Of a stretch of DNA of 64,000 nt, positions 24,301 to 36,825 are shown piece after piece. This stretch comes from Flabesymbios commensalis (lineage: Eukaryota; Annelida; Polychaeta; Terebellida; Flabelligeridae), in NCBI GenBank assembly GCA_964017125.1, contig OZ024908.1, forward strand, positions 80,785,499 to 80,849,498, read 5' to 3'. The notes beneath the pieces are model-generated. The model did no database searches, had not been told where the DNA came from, and saw nothing but the letters and a program-made list of their open reading frames with translations. Numbering within the stretch: position 1 is the stretch's first letter; each line of letters begins with the position of its first letter. A program made the position numbers and the translations under genes.

Positions 24301-25195
24301 TTTTAAAAATACTCAATCAAATTTCACACTAATCTCATTAATAACTTTTGAAGTAATCAATGAAACTCCGCCAAATTTACAGGGCAGTTGCCGTGATACC
24401 TGCCGATGGTGCCTGCAAAATTACATGGAAAACGGTTGAGAATTGACGTCTGAATTGACGTCTAAATGAAAAACTTTTAAAAATACTCAATCAAATGTCA
24501 CACTAATCTTATTAATAACTTTTGAAGTAATCAATGAAACTCCGCCAAATTTACAGGGCAGTTGCCGTAATACCAGCCGATGGTGCCTGCAAAATTACAT
24601 AGAAAACGGTTGAGAATTGACGTCTGAATTGACGTCTAAATGAATAACTTTTAAAAATACTCAATCAAATTTTACACTATTCTCATTAATAACTTTTGAA
24701 GTAATCAATGAAACTCCGCCAAGTTTACAGGGCAGTTGCCGTAGCACCAGCCGATGGTGCCTGCAAAATTACATGGAAAACGGTTGAGAATTGACGTCTG
24801 AATTGACGTCTAAATAAATAACTTTTAAAAATACTCAATCAAATTTTACATTATTCTCATTAATAACTTTTGAAGTAATCAATGAAACTCCGCCAAATTT
24901 ACAGCGCAGTTGCCGTGATACCTGCCGATGGTGCCTGCAAAATTACATAAAAAACGGTTAAGAATTGACGTCTGAATTGACGTCTAAATGAATAACTTTT
25001 AAAAATACTCAATCAAATTTCACACTAATCTCATTAATAACTTTTGAAGTAATCAATGAAACTCCGCCAAATTTACAGGGCAGTTGCCGTGATAACTGCC
25101 GATGGTGCCTGCAAAATTACATGGAAAACGGTTGAGAATTGACGTCTGAATTGACGTCTAAATGAATAACTTTTAAAAATACTCAATCAAATTTT
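21375..25195. repeat. 31-monomer-offset duplication, copy 1 (3.8 kb)
   Basis: This 22-monomer block recurs at 26,767-30,587 at a constant offset of 5,392 bp. Anchors are ACTTTAGAAGTAG (about 21,388 and 26,780), ACATGGGAAACGG (about 21,640 and 27,032), CCGATCGTGCC (22,489 and 27,881), GGGCTGTTGCC (near 22,642 and 28,034), AATAACCTTAAAAAATAC (23,430 and 28,822), AATCTTATTAATAAC (24,510 and 29,902) and GTGATAACTGCC (25,089 and 30,481). All keep the same spacing. It ends where TTTTACACTATTC faces TTTCACACTATTC. Confidence 0.88.
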
Positions 25196-26507
25196 ACACT
25201 ATTCTCATTAATAACTTTTGAAGTAATCAATGTAACTCCGCCAAATTTACAGGGCAGTTGCCGTAATACCTGCCGATGGTGCCTGCTAAAGTACATGGAA
25301 AACGGTTAAGAATTGACGTCTGAATTGACGTCTAAATGAAAAACTTTTAAAAATACTCAATCAAATGTCACACTAATCTCATTAATAACTTTTGAAGTAA
25401 TCAATGAAACTCCGCCAAATTTACAGGGCAGTTGCCGTAATACCAGCCGATGGTGCCTGCAAAATTACATAAAAAACGGTTGAGAATTGACGTCTGAATT
25501 GACGTCTAAATGAATAACTTTTAAAAATACTCAATCAAATTTTACACTATTCTCATTAATAACTTTTGAAGTAATCAATGAAACTCCGCCAAGTTTACAG
25601 GGCAGTTGCCGTAGTTCCAGCCGATGGTGCCTGCAAAATTACATGGAAAACGGTTGAGAATTGACGTCTGAATTGACGTCTAAATGAATAACTTTTAAAA
25701 ATACTCAATCAAATTTTACATTATTCTCATTAATAACTTTTGAAGTAGTCAATGAAACGTCGACAAATTTACAGGGCAGTTGCTGTAGTACCAGCCGATG
25801 GTGCCTGCAAAATTACATGGAAAACGGTTAAGAATTGACGTCTGAATTGACGTCTAAATGAAAAACTTTTAAAAATACTCAATCAAATTTCACATTTATC
25901 TCATTAATAACTTTTGAAGTAATCAATGAAACGTCGACAAATTCACAGGGCAGTTGCCGTAGTACCAGCCGATGGTGCCTGCAAAATTACATGGAAAACG
26001 GTTGAGAATTGACGTCTGAATTGACGTCTAAATGAATAACTTTTAAAAATACTCAATCAAATTTTACACTATTCTCATTAATAACTTTTGAAGTAATCAA
26101 TGAAACTCCGCCAAGTTTACAGGGCAGTTGCCGTAGTACCAGCCGATGGTTCCTGCAAAATTACATGGAAAACGGTTGAGAATTGACGTCTGAATTGACG
26201 TCTAAATGAATAACTTTTAAAAATACTCAATCAAATTTTACACTATTCTCATTAATAACTTTTGAAGTAATCAATGAAACTCCGCCAAATTTACAGCGCA
26301 GTTGCCGTAAAACCTGCCGATGGTGCCTGCTAAAGTACATGGAAAACGGTTAAGAATTGACGTCTGAATTGACGTCTAAATGAAAAACTTTTAAAAATAC
26401 TCAATCAAATGTCACACTAATCTCATTAATAACTTTTGAAGTAATCAATGAAACTCCGCAAATTTACAGGGCAGTTGCCGTAATACCAGCCGATGGTGCC
26501 TGCAAAA
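22563..26507. repeat. Duplicated block, partner of 36,826-40,770 (3.94 kb)
   Basis: About 23 monomers match 36,826-40,770 at a constant offset of 14,263 bp. Anchors are GGGCTGTTGCC, AATAACCTTAAAAAATAC (23,430 and 37,693), AATCTTATTAATAAC (24,510 and 38,773) and GGTTCCTGC (26,148 and 40,411). It overlaps the 5,392-bp duplication but extends further right, so the two events have different endpoints. At 26,507 the pairing breaks. The next 0.6 kb pairs instead with 41.8 kb. Confidence 0.86.
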
Positions 26508-26766
26508 TTACATGGAAAACGGTTGAGAATTGACGTCTGAATTGACGTCTAAATGAATAACTTTTAAAAATACTCAATCAAATTTTACACTATTCTCATT
26601 AATAACTTTTGAAGTAATCAATGAAACTCCGCCAAGTTTATAGGGCAGTTGCCGTAGTACCAGCCGATGTTGCCTGCAAAATTACATGGAAAACGGTTGA
26701 GAATTGACGTCTGAATTGACGTCTAAATGAATAACTTTTAAAAATACTCAATCAAATTTTACACTA

Positions 26767-29700
26767 TTCTCATTAATAACTTTAGAAGTAGTCAATGAAA
26801 CGTCGACAAATTTACAGGGCAGTTGCTGTAGTACCAGCCGATGGTGCCTGCAAAATTACATGGAAAACGGTTAAGAATTGACGTCTGAATTGACGTCTAA
26901 ATGAAAAACTTTTAAAAATACTCAATCAAATTTCACATTTATCTCATTAATAACTTTTGAAGTAATCAATGAAACGTCGACAAATTCACAGGGCAGTTGC
27001 CGTAGTACCAGCCGATGGTGCCTGCAAAATTACATGGGAAACGGTTGAGAATTGACGTCTGAATTGACGTCTAAATGAATAACTTTTAAAAATACTCAAT
27101 CAAATTTCACACTATTCTCATTAATAATTTTTGAAGTAATCAATGAAACTCCGCCAAATTTACAGGGTAGTTGCCGTAATACCTGCCGATGGTGCCTGCT
27201 AAAGTACATGGAAAACGGTTAAGAATTGACGTCTGAATTGACGTCTAAATGAATAACTTTTGAAATACTCAATCAAATTTCACACTAATCTCAATAACAA
27301 CTTTTGAAGTAGTCAATGAAACGTCGACAAATTCACAGGGCAATTGTCGTAGTACCAGCCGATGGTGCCTGCAAAATTACATGGAAAACGGTTAAGAATT
27401 GACGTCTGAATTGACGTCTAAATGAATAACTTTTAAAAATACTCAATCAAATTTCACACTAATCTCATTAATAACTTTTGAAGTAATCAATGAAACGTCG
27501 ACAAATTCACAGGGCAGTTGCCGTAGTACCAGCCGATGGTGCCTGCAAAATTACATGGAAAACGGTTGAGAATTGACGTCTGAATTGACGTCTAAATGAA
27601 TAACTTTTAAAAATACTCAATCAAATTTTACACTATTCTCATTAATAACTTTTGAAGTAATCAATGAAACTCCGCCAAGTTTACAGGGCAGTTGCCGTAG
27701 TACCAGCCGATGGTGCCTGCAAAATTACATGGAAAACGGTTGAGAATTGACGTCTGAATTGACGTCTAAATGAATAACTTTTAAAAATACTCAATCAAAT
27801 TTTACACTATTCTCATTAATAACTTTTGAAGTAGTCAATGAAACGTCGACAAATTAACAGGGCAGTTGCCGTAGTACCAGCCGATCGTGCCTGCAAAATT
27901 ACATGGAAAACGGTTAAGAATTGACGTCTGAATTGACGTCTAAATGAAAAACTTTTAAAAATACTCAATCAAATTTCACACTAATCTCATTAATAACTTT
28001 TGAAGTAATCAATGAAACGTCGACAAATTCACAGGGCTGTTGCCGTAGTACCAGCCGATGGTGCCTGCAAAATTACATGGAAAACGGTTGAGAATTGACG
28101 TCTGAATTGACGTCTAAATGAATAACTTTTAAAAATACTCAATCAAATTTTACACTATTCTCATTAATAACTTTTGAAGTAATCAATGAAACTCCGCCAA
28201 GTTTACAGGGCAGTTGCCGTAGTACCAGCCGATGGTGCCTGCAAAATTACATGGAAAACGGTTGAGAATTGACGTCTGAATTGACGTCTAAATGAATAAC
28301 TTTTAAAAATACTCAATCAAATTTTACACTATTCTCATTAATAACTTTTGAAGTAATCAATGAAACTCCGCCAAATTTACAGCGCAGTTGCCGTAAAACC
28401 TGCCGATGGTGCCTGCTAAAGTACATGGAAAACGGTTAAGAATTGACGTCTGAATTGACGTCTAAATGAAAAACTTTTAAAAATACTCAATCAAATGTCA
28501 CACTAATCTCATTAATAACTTTTGAAGTAATCAATGAAACTCCGCCAAATTTACAGGGCAGTTGCCGTAATACCAGCCGATGGTGCCTGCAAAATTACAT
28601 GGAAAACGGTTGAGAATTGACGTCTGAATTGACGTCTAAATGAATAACTTTTAAAAATACTCAATCAAATTTTAAACTATTCTCATTAATAACTTTTGAA
28701 GTAATCAATGAAACTCCGCCAAGTTTACAGGGCAGTTGCCGTAGTACCAGCCGATGGTGCCTGCAAAACTACATGGAAAACGGTTGAGAATTGACGTCTG
28801 AATTGACGTCTAAATGAATAACCTTAAAAAATACTCAATCAAATTTCACACTATTCTCATTAATAATTTTTGAAGTAATCAATGAAACTCCGCCAAATTT
28901 ACAGGGTAGTTGCCGTAATACCAGCCGATGGTGCCTGCAAAATTACATGGAAAATGGTTAAGAATTGACGTCTGAATTGACGTCTAAATGAAAAACTTTT
29001 AAAAATACTCAATCAAATTTCACACTAATCTCATTAATAACTTTTGAAGTAATCAATGAAACTCCGCCAAATTTACAGCGCAGTTGCCGTAAAACCTGCC
29101 GATGGTGCCTGCTAAAGTACATGGAAAACGGTTAAGAATTGACGTCTGAATTGACGTCTAAATGAAAAACTTTTAAAAATACTCAATCAAATGTCACACT
29201 AATCTCATTAATAACTTTTGAAGTAATCAATGAAACGTCGACAAATTTACAGGGCAGTTGCCGTAGTACCAGCCGATGGTGCCTGCAAAATTACATGGAA
29301 AACGGTTGAGAATTGACGTCTGAATTGACGTCTAAATGAATAACTTTTAAAAATACTCAATCAAATTTTACACTATTCTCATTAATAACTTTTGAAGTAA
29401 TCAATGAAACTCCGCCAAGTTTACAGGGCAGTTGCCGTAGCACCAGCCGATGGTGCCTGCAAAATTACATGGAAAACGGTTGAGAATTGACGTCTGAATT
29501 GACGTCTAAATAAATAACTTTTAAAAATACTCAATCAAATTTTACATTATTCTCATTAATAACTTTTGAAGTAATCAATGAAACTCCGCCAAGTTTACAG
29601 GGCAGTTGCCGTAGCACCAGCCGATGGTGCCTGCAAAATTACATAAAAAACGGTTAAGAATTGACGTCTGAATTGACGTCTAAATGAATAACTTTTAAAA

Positions 29701-30587
29701 ATACTCAATCAAATTTCACACTAATCTCATTAATAACTTTTGAAGTAATCAATGAAACTCCGCCAAATTTACAGGGCAGTTGCCGTGATACCTGCCGATG
29801 GTGCCTGCAAAATTACATGGAAAACGGTTGAGAATTGACGTCTGAATTGACGTCTAAATGAAAAACTTTTAAAAATACTCAATCAAATGTCACACTAATC
29901 TTATTAATAACTTTTGAAGTAATCAATGAAACTCCGCCAAATTTACAGGGCAGTTGCCGTAATACCAGCCGATGGTGCCTGCAAAATTACATAGAAAACG
30001 GTTGAGAATTGACGTCTGAATTGACGTCTAAATGAATAACTTTTAAAAATACTCAATCAAATTTTACACTATTCTCATTAATAACTTTTGAAGTAATCAA
30101 TGAAACTCCGCCAAGTTTACAGGGCAGTTGCCGTAGCACCAGCCGATGGTGCCTGCAAAATTACATGGAAAACGGTTGAGAATTGACGTCTGAATTGACG
30201 TCTAAATAAATAACTTTTAAAAATACTCAATCAAATTTTACATTATTCTCATTAATAACTTTTGAAGTAATCAATGAAACTCCGCCAAATTTACAGCGCA
30301 GTTGCCGTGATACCTGCCGATGGTGCCTGCAAAATTACATAAAAAACGGTTAAGAATTGACGTCTGAATTGACGTCTAAATGAATAACTTTTAAAAATAC
30401 TCAATCAAATTTCACACTAATCTCATTAATAACTTTTGAAGTAATCAATGAAACTCCGCCAAATTTACAGGGCAGTTGCCGTGATAACTGCCGATGGTGC
30501 CTGCAAAATTACATGGAAAACGGTTGAGAATTGACGTCTGAATTGACGTCTAAATGAATAACTTTTAAAAATACTCAATCAAATTTC
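26767..30587. repeat. 31-monomer-offset duplication, copy 2 (3.8 kb)
   Basis: This is the partner of 21,375-25,195, with all marker units in the same order. A private change is AAAATGGTTAAG at about 28,953, where the other copies read AAAACGGTTAAG. The segment 26,830-29,245 also matches 34,309-36,724 (offset 7,479 bp), and 27,522-29,307 matches 32,566-34,351 (offset 5,044 bp). Parts of this block are thus present four or more times in 20-38 kb. Confidence 0.86.
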
Positions 30588-31535
30588 ACACTATTCTCAT
30601 TAATAATTTTTGAAGTAATCAATGAAACTCCGCCAAATTTACAGGGTAGTTGCCGTAATACCTGCCGATGGTGCCTGCTAAAGTACATGGAAAACGGTTA
30701 AGAATTGACGTCTGAATTGACGTCTAAATGAATAACTTTTGAAATACTCAATCAAATTTCACACTAATCTCAATAACAACTTTTGAAGTAGTCAATGAAA
30801 CGTCGACAAATTCACAGGGCAATTGTCGTAGTACCAGCCGATGGTGCCTGCAAAATTACATGGAAAACGGTTAAGAATTGACGTCTGAATTGACGTCTAA
30901 ATGAATAACTTTTAAAAATACTCAATCAAATTTCACACTAATCTCATTAATAACTTTTGAAGTAATCAATGAAACGTCGACAAATTCACAGGGCAGTTGC
31001 CGTAGTACCAGCCGATGGTGCCTGCAAAATTACATGGAAAACGGTTGAGAATTGACGTCTGAATTGACGTCTAAATGAATAACTTTTAAAAATACTCAAT
31101 CAAATTTTACACTATTCTCATTAATAACTTTTGAAGTAATCAATGAAACTCCGCCAAGTTTACAGGGCAGTTGCCGTAGTACCAGCCGATGGTGCCTGCA
31201 AAATTACATGGAAAACGGTTGAGAATTGACGTCTGAATTGACGTCTAAATGAATAACTTTTAAAAATACTCAATCAAATTTTACACTATTCTCATTAATA
31301 ACTTTTGAAGTAGTCAATGAAACGTCGACAAATTAACAGGGCAGTTGCCGTAGTACCAGCCGATCGTGCCTGCAAAATTACATGGAAAACGGTTAAGAAT
31401 TGACGTCTGAATTGACGTCTAAATGAAAAACTTTTAAAAATACTCAATCAAATTTCACACTAATCTCATTAATAACTTTTGAAGTAATCAATGAAACGTC
31501 GACAAATTCACAGGGCAGTTGCCGTAGTACCAGCC
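30493..31535. repeat. Six-monomer tandem duplication, copy 1 (1,043 bp)
   Basis: Six monomers are followed directly by a second copy at 31,536-32,578. The order is a unit with AATAATTTTTGAAG, a type C unit with GAAATACTC, two type B units, and two type A units followed by the CCGATCGTGCC junction. The CCGATCGTG mark lies at 31,360 here and 32,403 in the next copy. The left edge is where GTGATAACTGCC faces GTAGTACCAGCC. Confidence 0.85.
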
Positions 31536-32578
31536 GATGGTGCCTGCAAAATTACATGGAAAACGGTTGAGAATTGACGTCTGAATTGACGTCTAAATGA
31601 ATAACTTTTAAAAATACTCAATCAACTTTCACACTATTCTCATTAATAATTTTTGAAGTAATCAATGAAACTCCGCCAAATTTACAGGGTAGTTGCCGTA
31701 ATACCTGCCGATGGTGCCTGCTAAAGTACATGGAAAACGGTTAAGAATTGACGTCTGAATTGACGTCTAAATGAATAACTTTTGAAATACTCAATCAAAT
31801 TTCACACTAATCTCAATAACAACTTTTGAAGTAGTCAATGAAACGTCGACAAATTCACAGGGCAATTGTCGTAGTACCAGCCGATGGTGCCTGCAAAATT
31901 ACATGGAAAACGGTTAAGAATTGACGTCTGAATTGACGTCTAAATGAATAACTTTTAAAAATACTCAATCAAATTTCACACTAATCGCATTAATAACTTT
32001 TGAAGTAATCAATGAAACGTCGACAAATTCACAGGGCAGTTGCCGTAGTACCAGCCGATGGTGCCTGCAAAATTACATGGAAAACGGTTGAGAATTGACG
32101 TCTGAATTGACGTCTAAATGAATAACTTTTAAAAATACTCAATCAAATTTTACACTATTCTCATTAATAACTTTTGAAGTAATCAATGAAACTCCGCCAA
32201 GTTTACAGGGCAGTTGCCGTAGTACCAGCCGATGGTGCCTGCAAAATTACATGGAAAACGGTTGAGAATTGACGTCTGAATTGACGTCTAAATGAATAAC
32301 TTTTAAAAATACTCAATCAAATTTTACACTATTCTCATTAATAACTTTTGAAGTAGTCAATGAAACGTCGACAAATTAACAGGGCAGTTGCCGTAGTACC
32401 AGCCGATCGTGCCTGCAAAATTACATGGAAAACGGTTAAGAATTGACGTCTGAATTGACGTCTAAATGAAAAACTTTTAAAAATACTCAATCAAATTTCA
32501 CACTAATCTCATTAATAACTTTTGAAGTAATCAATGAAACGTCGACAAATTCACAGGGCTGTTGCCGTAGTACCAGCC
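31536..32578. repeat. Six-monomer tandem duplication, copy 2 (1,043 bp)
   Basis: This is the second tandem copy. Private changes seen are CAATCAACTTTCACAC at about 31,620 and CTAATCGCATTAAT at about 31,982. A further three-monomer (522-bp) tandem repeat starts inside it at about 32,045, so the CCGATCGTG mark appears at 32,403 and again at 32,925. Confidence 0.84.
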
Positions 32579-33088
32579 GATGGTGCCTGCAAAATTACAT
32601 GGAAAACGGTTGAGAATTGACGTCTGAATTGACGTCTAAATGAATAACTTTTAAAAATACTCAATCAAATTTTACACTATTCTCATTAATAACTTTTGAA
32701 GTAATCAATGAAACTCCGCCAAGTTTACAGGGCAGTTGCCGTAGTACCAGCCGATGGTGCCTGCAAAATTACATGGAAAACGGTTGAGAATTGACGTCTG
32801 AATTGACGTCTAAATGAATAACTTTTAAAAATACTCAATCAAATTTTACACTATTCTCATTAATAACTTTTGAAGTAGTCAATGAAACGTCGACAAATTA
32901 ACAGGGCAGTTGCCGTAGTACCAGCCGATCGTGCCTGCAAAATTACATGGAAAACGGTTAAGAATTGACGTCTGAATTGACGTCTAAATGAAAAACTTTT
33001 AAAAATACTCAATCAAATTTCACACTAATCTCATTAATAACTTTTGAAGTAATCAATGAAACGTCGACAAATTCACAGGGCTGTTGCC
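32045..33088. repeat. Three-monomer tandem duplication (2 x 522 bp)
   Basis: Two copies, about 32,045-32,566 and 32,567-33,088, share the order type A, type A ending AACAGGG with CCGATCGTG, then type B with GAAAAACTTTT and GGGCTGTTG. A third pass begins but leaves the pattern near 33,415, where AAATTTACAGCGCAG appears. The distance between CCGATCGTG marks is exactly 522 bp. Confidence 0.83.
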
Positions 33089-34351
33089 GTAGTACCAGCC
33101 GATGGTGCCTGCAAAATTACATGGAAAACGGTTGAGAATTGACGTCTGAATTGACGTCTAAATGAATAACTTTTAAAAATACTCAATCAAATTTTACACT
33201 ATTCTCATTAATAACTTTTGAAGTAATCAATGAAACTCCGCCAAGTTTACAGGGCAGTTGCCGTAGTACCAGCCGATGGTGCCTGCAAAATTACATGGAA
33301 AACGGTTGAGAATTGACGTCTGAATTGACGTCTAAATGAATAACTTTTAAAAATACTCAATCAAATTTTACACTATTCTCATTAATAACTTTTGAAGTAA
33401 TCAATGAAACTCCGCCAAATTTACAGCGCAGTTGCCGTAAAACCTGCCGATGGTGCCTGCTAAAGTACATGGAAAACGGTTAAGAATTGACGTCTGAATT
33501 GACGTCTAAATGAAAAACTTTTAAAAATACTCAATCAAATGTCACACTAATCTCATTAATAACTTTTGAAGTAATCAATGAAACTCCGCCAAATTTACAG
33601 GGCAGTTGCCGTAATACCAGCCGATGGTGCCTGCAAAATTACATGGAAAACGGTTGAGAATTGACGTCTGAATTGACGTCTAAATGAATAACTTTTAAAA
33701 ATACTCAATCAAATTTTAAACTATTCTCATTAATAACTTTTGAAGTAATCAATGAAACTCCGCCAAGTTTACAGGGCAGTTGCCGTAGTACCAGCCGATG
33801 GTGCCTGCAAAACTACATGGAAAACGGTTGAGAATTGACGTCTGAATTGACGTCTAAATGAATAACCTTAAAAAATACTCAATCAAATTTCACACTATTC
33901 TCATTAATAATTTTTGAAGTAATCAATGAAACTCCGCCAAATTTACAGGGTAGTTGCCGTAATACCAGCCGATGGTGCCTGCAAAATTACATGGAAAACG
34001 GTTAAGAATTGACGTCTGAATTGACGTCTAAATGAAAAACTTTTAAAAATACTCAATCAAATTTCACACTAATCTCATTAATAACTTTTGAAGTAATCAA
34101 TGAAACTCCGCCAAATTTACAGCGCAGTTGCCGTAAAACCTGCCGATGGTGCCTGCTAAAGTACATGGAAAACGGTTAAGAATTGACGTCTGAATTGACG
34201 TCTAAATGAAAAACTTTTAAAAATACTCAATCAAATGTCACACTAATCTCAGTAATAACTTTTGAAGTAATCAATGAAACGTCGACAAATTTACAGGGCA
34301 GTTGCCGTAGTACCAGCCGATGGTGCCTGCAAAATTACATGGAAAACGGTT
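32566..34351. repeat. Duplicated block, partner of 27,522-29,307
   Basis: About ten monomers pair with 27,522-29,307 at an offset of 5,044 bp (29 monomers). Anchors are CCGATCGTG, GGGCTGTTGCC and AATAACCTTAAAAAATAC (28,822 and 33,866). A private change is ATCTCAGTAATAAC at about 34,247. The right end is where AACGGTTAAG here faces AACGGTTGAG in the partner. Confidence 0.82.
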
Positions 34352-36724
34352 AAGAATTGACGTCTGAATTGACGTCTAAATGAAAAACTTTTAAAAATAC
34401 TCAATCAAATTTCACATTTATCTCATTAATAACTTTTGAAGTAATCAATGAAACGTCGACAAATTCACAGGGCAGTTGCCGTAGTACCAGCCGATGGTGC
34501 CTGCAAAATTACATGGGAAACGGTTGAGAATTGACGTCTGAATTGACGTCTAAATGAATAACTTTTAAAAATACTCAATCAAATTTCACACTATTCTCAT
34601 TAATAATTTTTGAAGTAATCAATGAAACTCCGCCAAATTTACAGGGTAGTTGCCGTAATACCTGCCGATGGTGCCTGCTAAAGTACATGGAAAACGGTTA
34701 AGAATTGACGTCTGAATTGACGTCTAAATGAATAACTTTTGAAATACTCAATCAAATTTCACACTAATCTCAATAACAACTTTTGAAGTAGTCAATGAAA
34801 CGTCGACAAATTCACAGGGCAATTGTCGTAGTACCAGCCGATGGTGCCTGCAAAATTACATGGAAAACGGTTAAGAATTGACGTCTGAATTGACGTCTAA
34901 ATGAATAACTTTTAAAAATACTCAATCAAATTTCACACTAATCTCATTAATAACTTTTGAAGTAATCAATGAAACGTCGACAAATTCACAGGGCAGTTGC
35001 CGTAGTACCAGCCGATGGTGCCTGCAAAATTACATGGAAAACGGTTGAGAATTGACGTCTGAATTGACGTCTAAATGAATAACTTTTAAAAATACTCAAT
35101 CAAATTTTACACTATTCTCATTAATAACTTTTGAAGTAATCAATGAAACTCCGCCAAGTTTACAGGGCAGTTGCCGTAGTACCAGCCGATGGTGCCTGCA
35201 AAATTACATGGAAAACGGTTGAGAATTGACGTCTGAATTGACGTCTAAATGAATAACTTTTAAAAATACTCAATCAAATTTTACACTATTCTCATTAATA
35301 ACTTTTGAAGTAGTCAATGAAACGTCGACAAATTAACAGGGCAGTTGCCGTAGTACCAGCCGATCGTGCCTGCAAAATTACATGGAAAACGGTTAAGAAT
35401 TGACGTCTGAATTGACGTCTAAATGAAAAACTTTTAAAAATACTCAATCAAATTTCACACTAATCTCATTAATAACTTTTGAAGTAATCAATGAAACGTC
35501 GACAAATTCACAGGGCTGTTGCCGTAGTACCAGCCGATGGTGCCTGCAAAATTACATGGAAAACGGTTGAGAATTGACGTCTGAATTGACGTCTAAATGA
35601 ATAACTTTTAAAAATACTCAATCAAATTTTACACTATTCTCATTAATAACTTTTGAAGTAATCAATGAAACTCCGCCAAGTTTACAGGGCAGTTGCCGTA
35701 GTACCAGCCGATGGTGCCTGCAAAATTACATGGAAAACGGTTGAGAATTGACGTCTGAATTGACGTCTAAATGAATAACTTTTAAAAATACTCAATCAAA
35801 TTTTACACTATTCTCATTAATAACTTTTGAAGTAATCAATGAAACTCCGCCAAATTTACAGCGCAGTTGCCGTAAAACCTGCCGATGGTGCCTGCTAAAG
35901 TACATGGAAAACGGTTAAGAATTGACGTCTGAATTGACGTCTAAATGAAAAACTTTTAAAAATACTCAATCAAATGTCACACTAATCTCATTAATAACTT
36001 TTGAAGTAATCAATGAAACTCCGCCAAATTTACAGGGCAGTTGCCGTAATACCAGCCGATGGTGCCTGCGAAATTACATGGAAAACGGTTGAGAATTGAC
36101 GTCTGAATTGACGTCTAAATGAATAACTTTTAAAAATACTCAATCAAATTTTAAACTATTCTCATTAATAACTTTTGAAGTAATCAATGAAACTCCGCCA
36201 AGTTTACAGGGCAGTTGCCGTAGTACCAGCCGATGGTGCCTGCAAAACTACATGGAAAACGGTTGAGAATTGACGTCTGAATTGACGTCTAAATGAATAA
36301 CCTTAAAAAATACTCAATCAAATTTCACACTATTCTCATTAATAATTTTTGAAGTAATCAATGAAACTCCGCCAAATTTACAGGGTAGTTGCCGTAATAC
36401 CAGCCGATGGTGCCTGCAAAATTACATGGAAAACGGTTAAGAATTGACGTCTGAATTGACGTCTAAATGAAAAACTTTTAAAAATACTCAATCAAATTTC
36501 ACACTAATCTCATTAATAACTTTTGAAGTAATCAATGAAACTCCGCCAAATTTACAGCGCAGTTGCCGTAAAACCTGCCGATGGTGCCTGCTAAAGTACA
36601 TGGAAAACGGTTAAGAATTGACGTCTGAATTGACGTCTAAATGAAAAACTTTTAAAAATACTCAATCAAATGTCACACTAATCTCATTAATAACTTTTGA
36701 AGTAATCAATGAAACGTCGACAAA
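34309..36724. repeat. Duplicated block, partner of 26,830-29,245
   Basis: About 14 monomers pair with 26,830-29,245 at an offset of 7,479 bp (43 monomers). Anchors are ACATGGGAAACGG (27,033 and 34,512), CCGATCGTG, GGGCTGTTGCC and AATAACCTTAAAAAATAC (28,822 and 36,301). A private change is GCCTGCGAAATTAC at about 36,066. Confidence 0.83.
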
Positions 36725-36825
36725 TTCACAGGGCTGTTGCCGTAGTACCAGCCGATGGTGCCTGCAAAATTACATGGAAAACGGTTGAGAATTGACGTCT
36801 GAATTGACGTCTAAATGAATAACTT

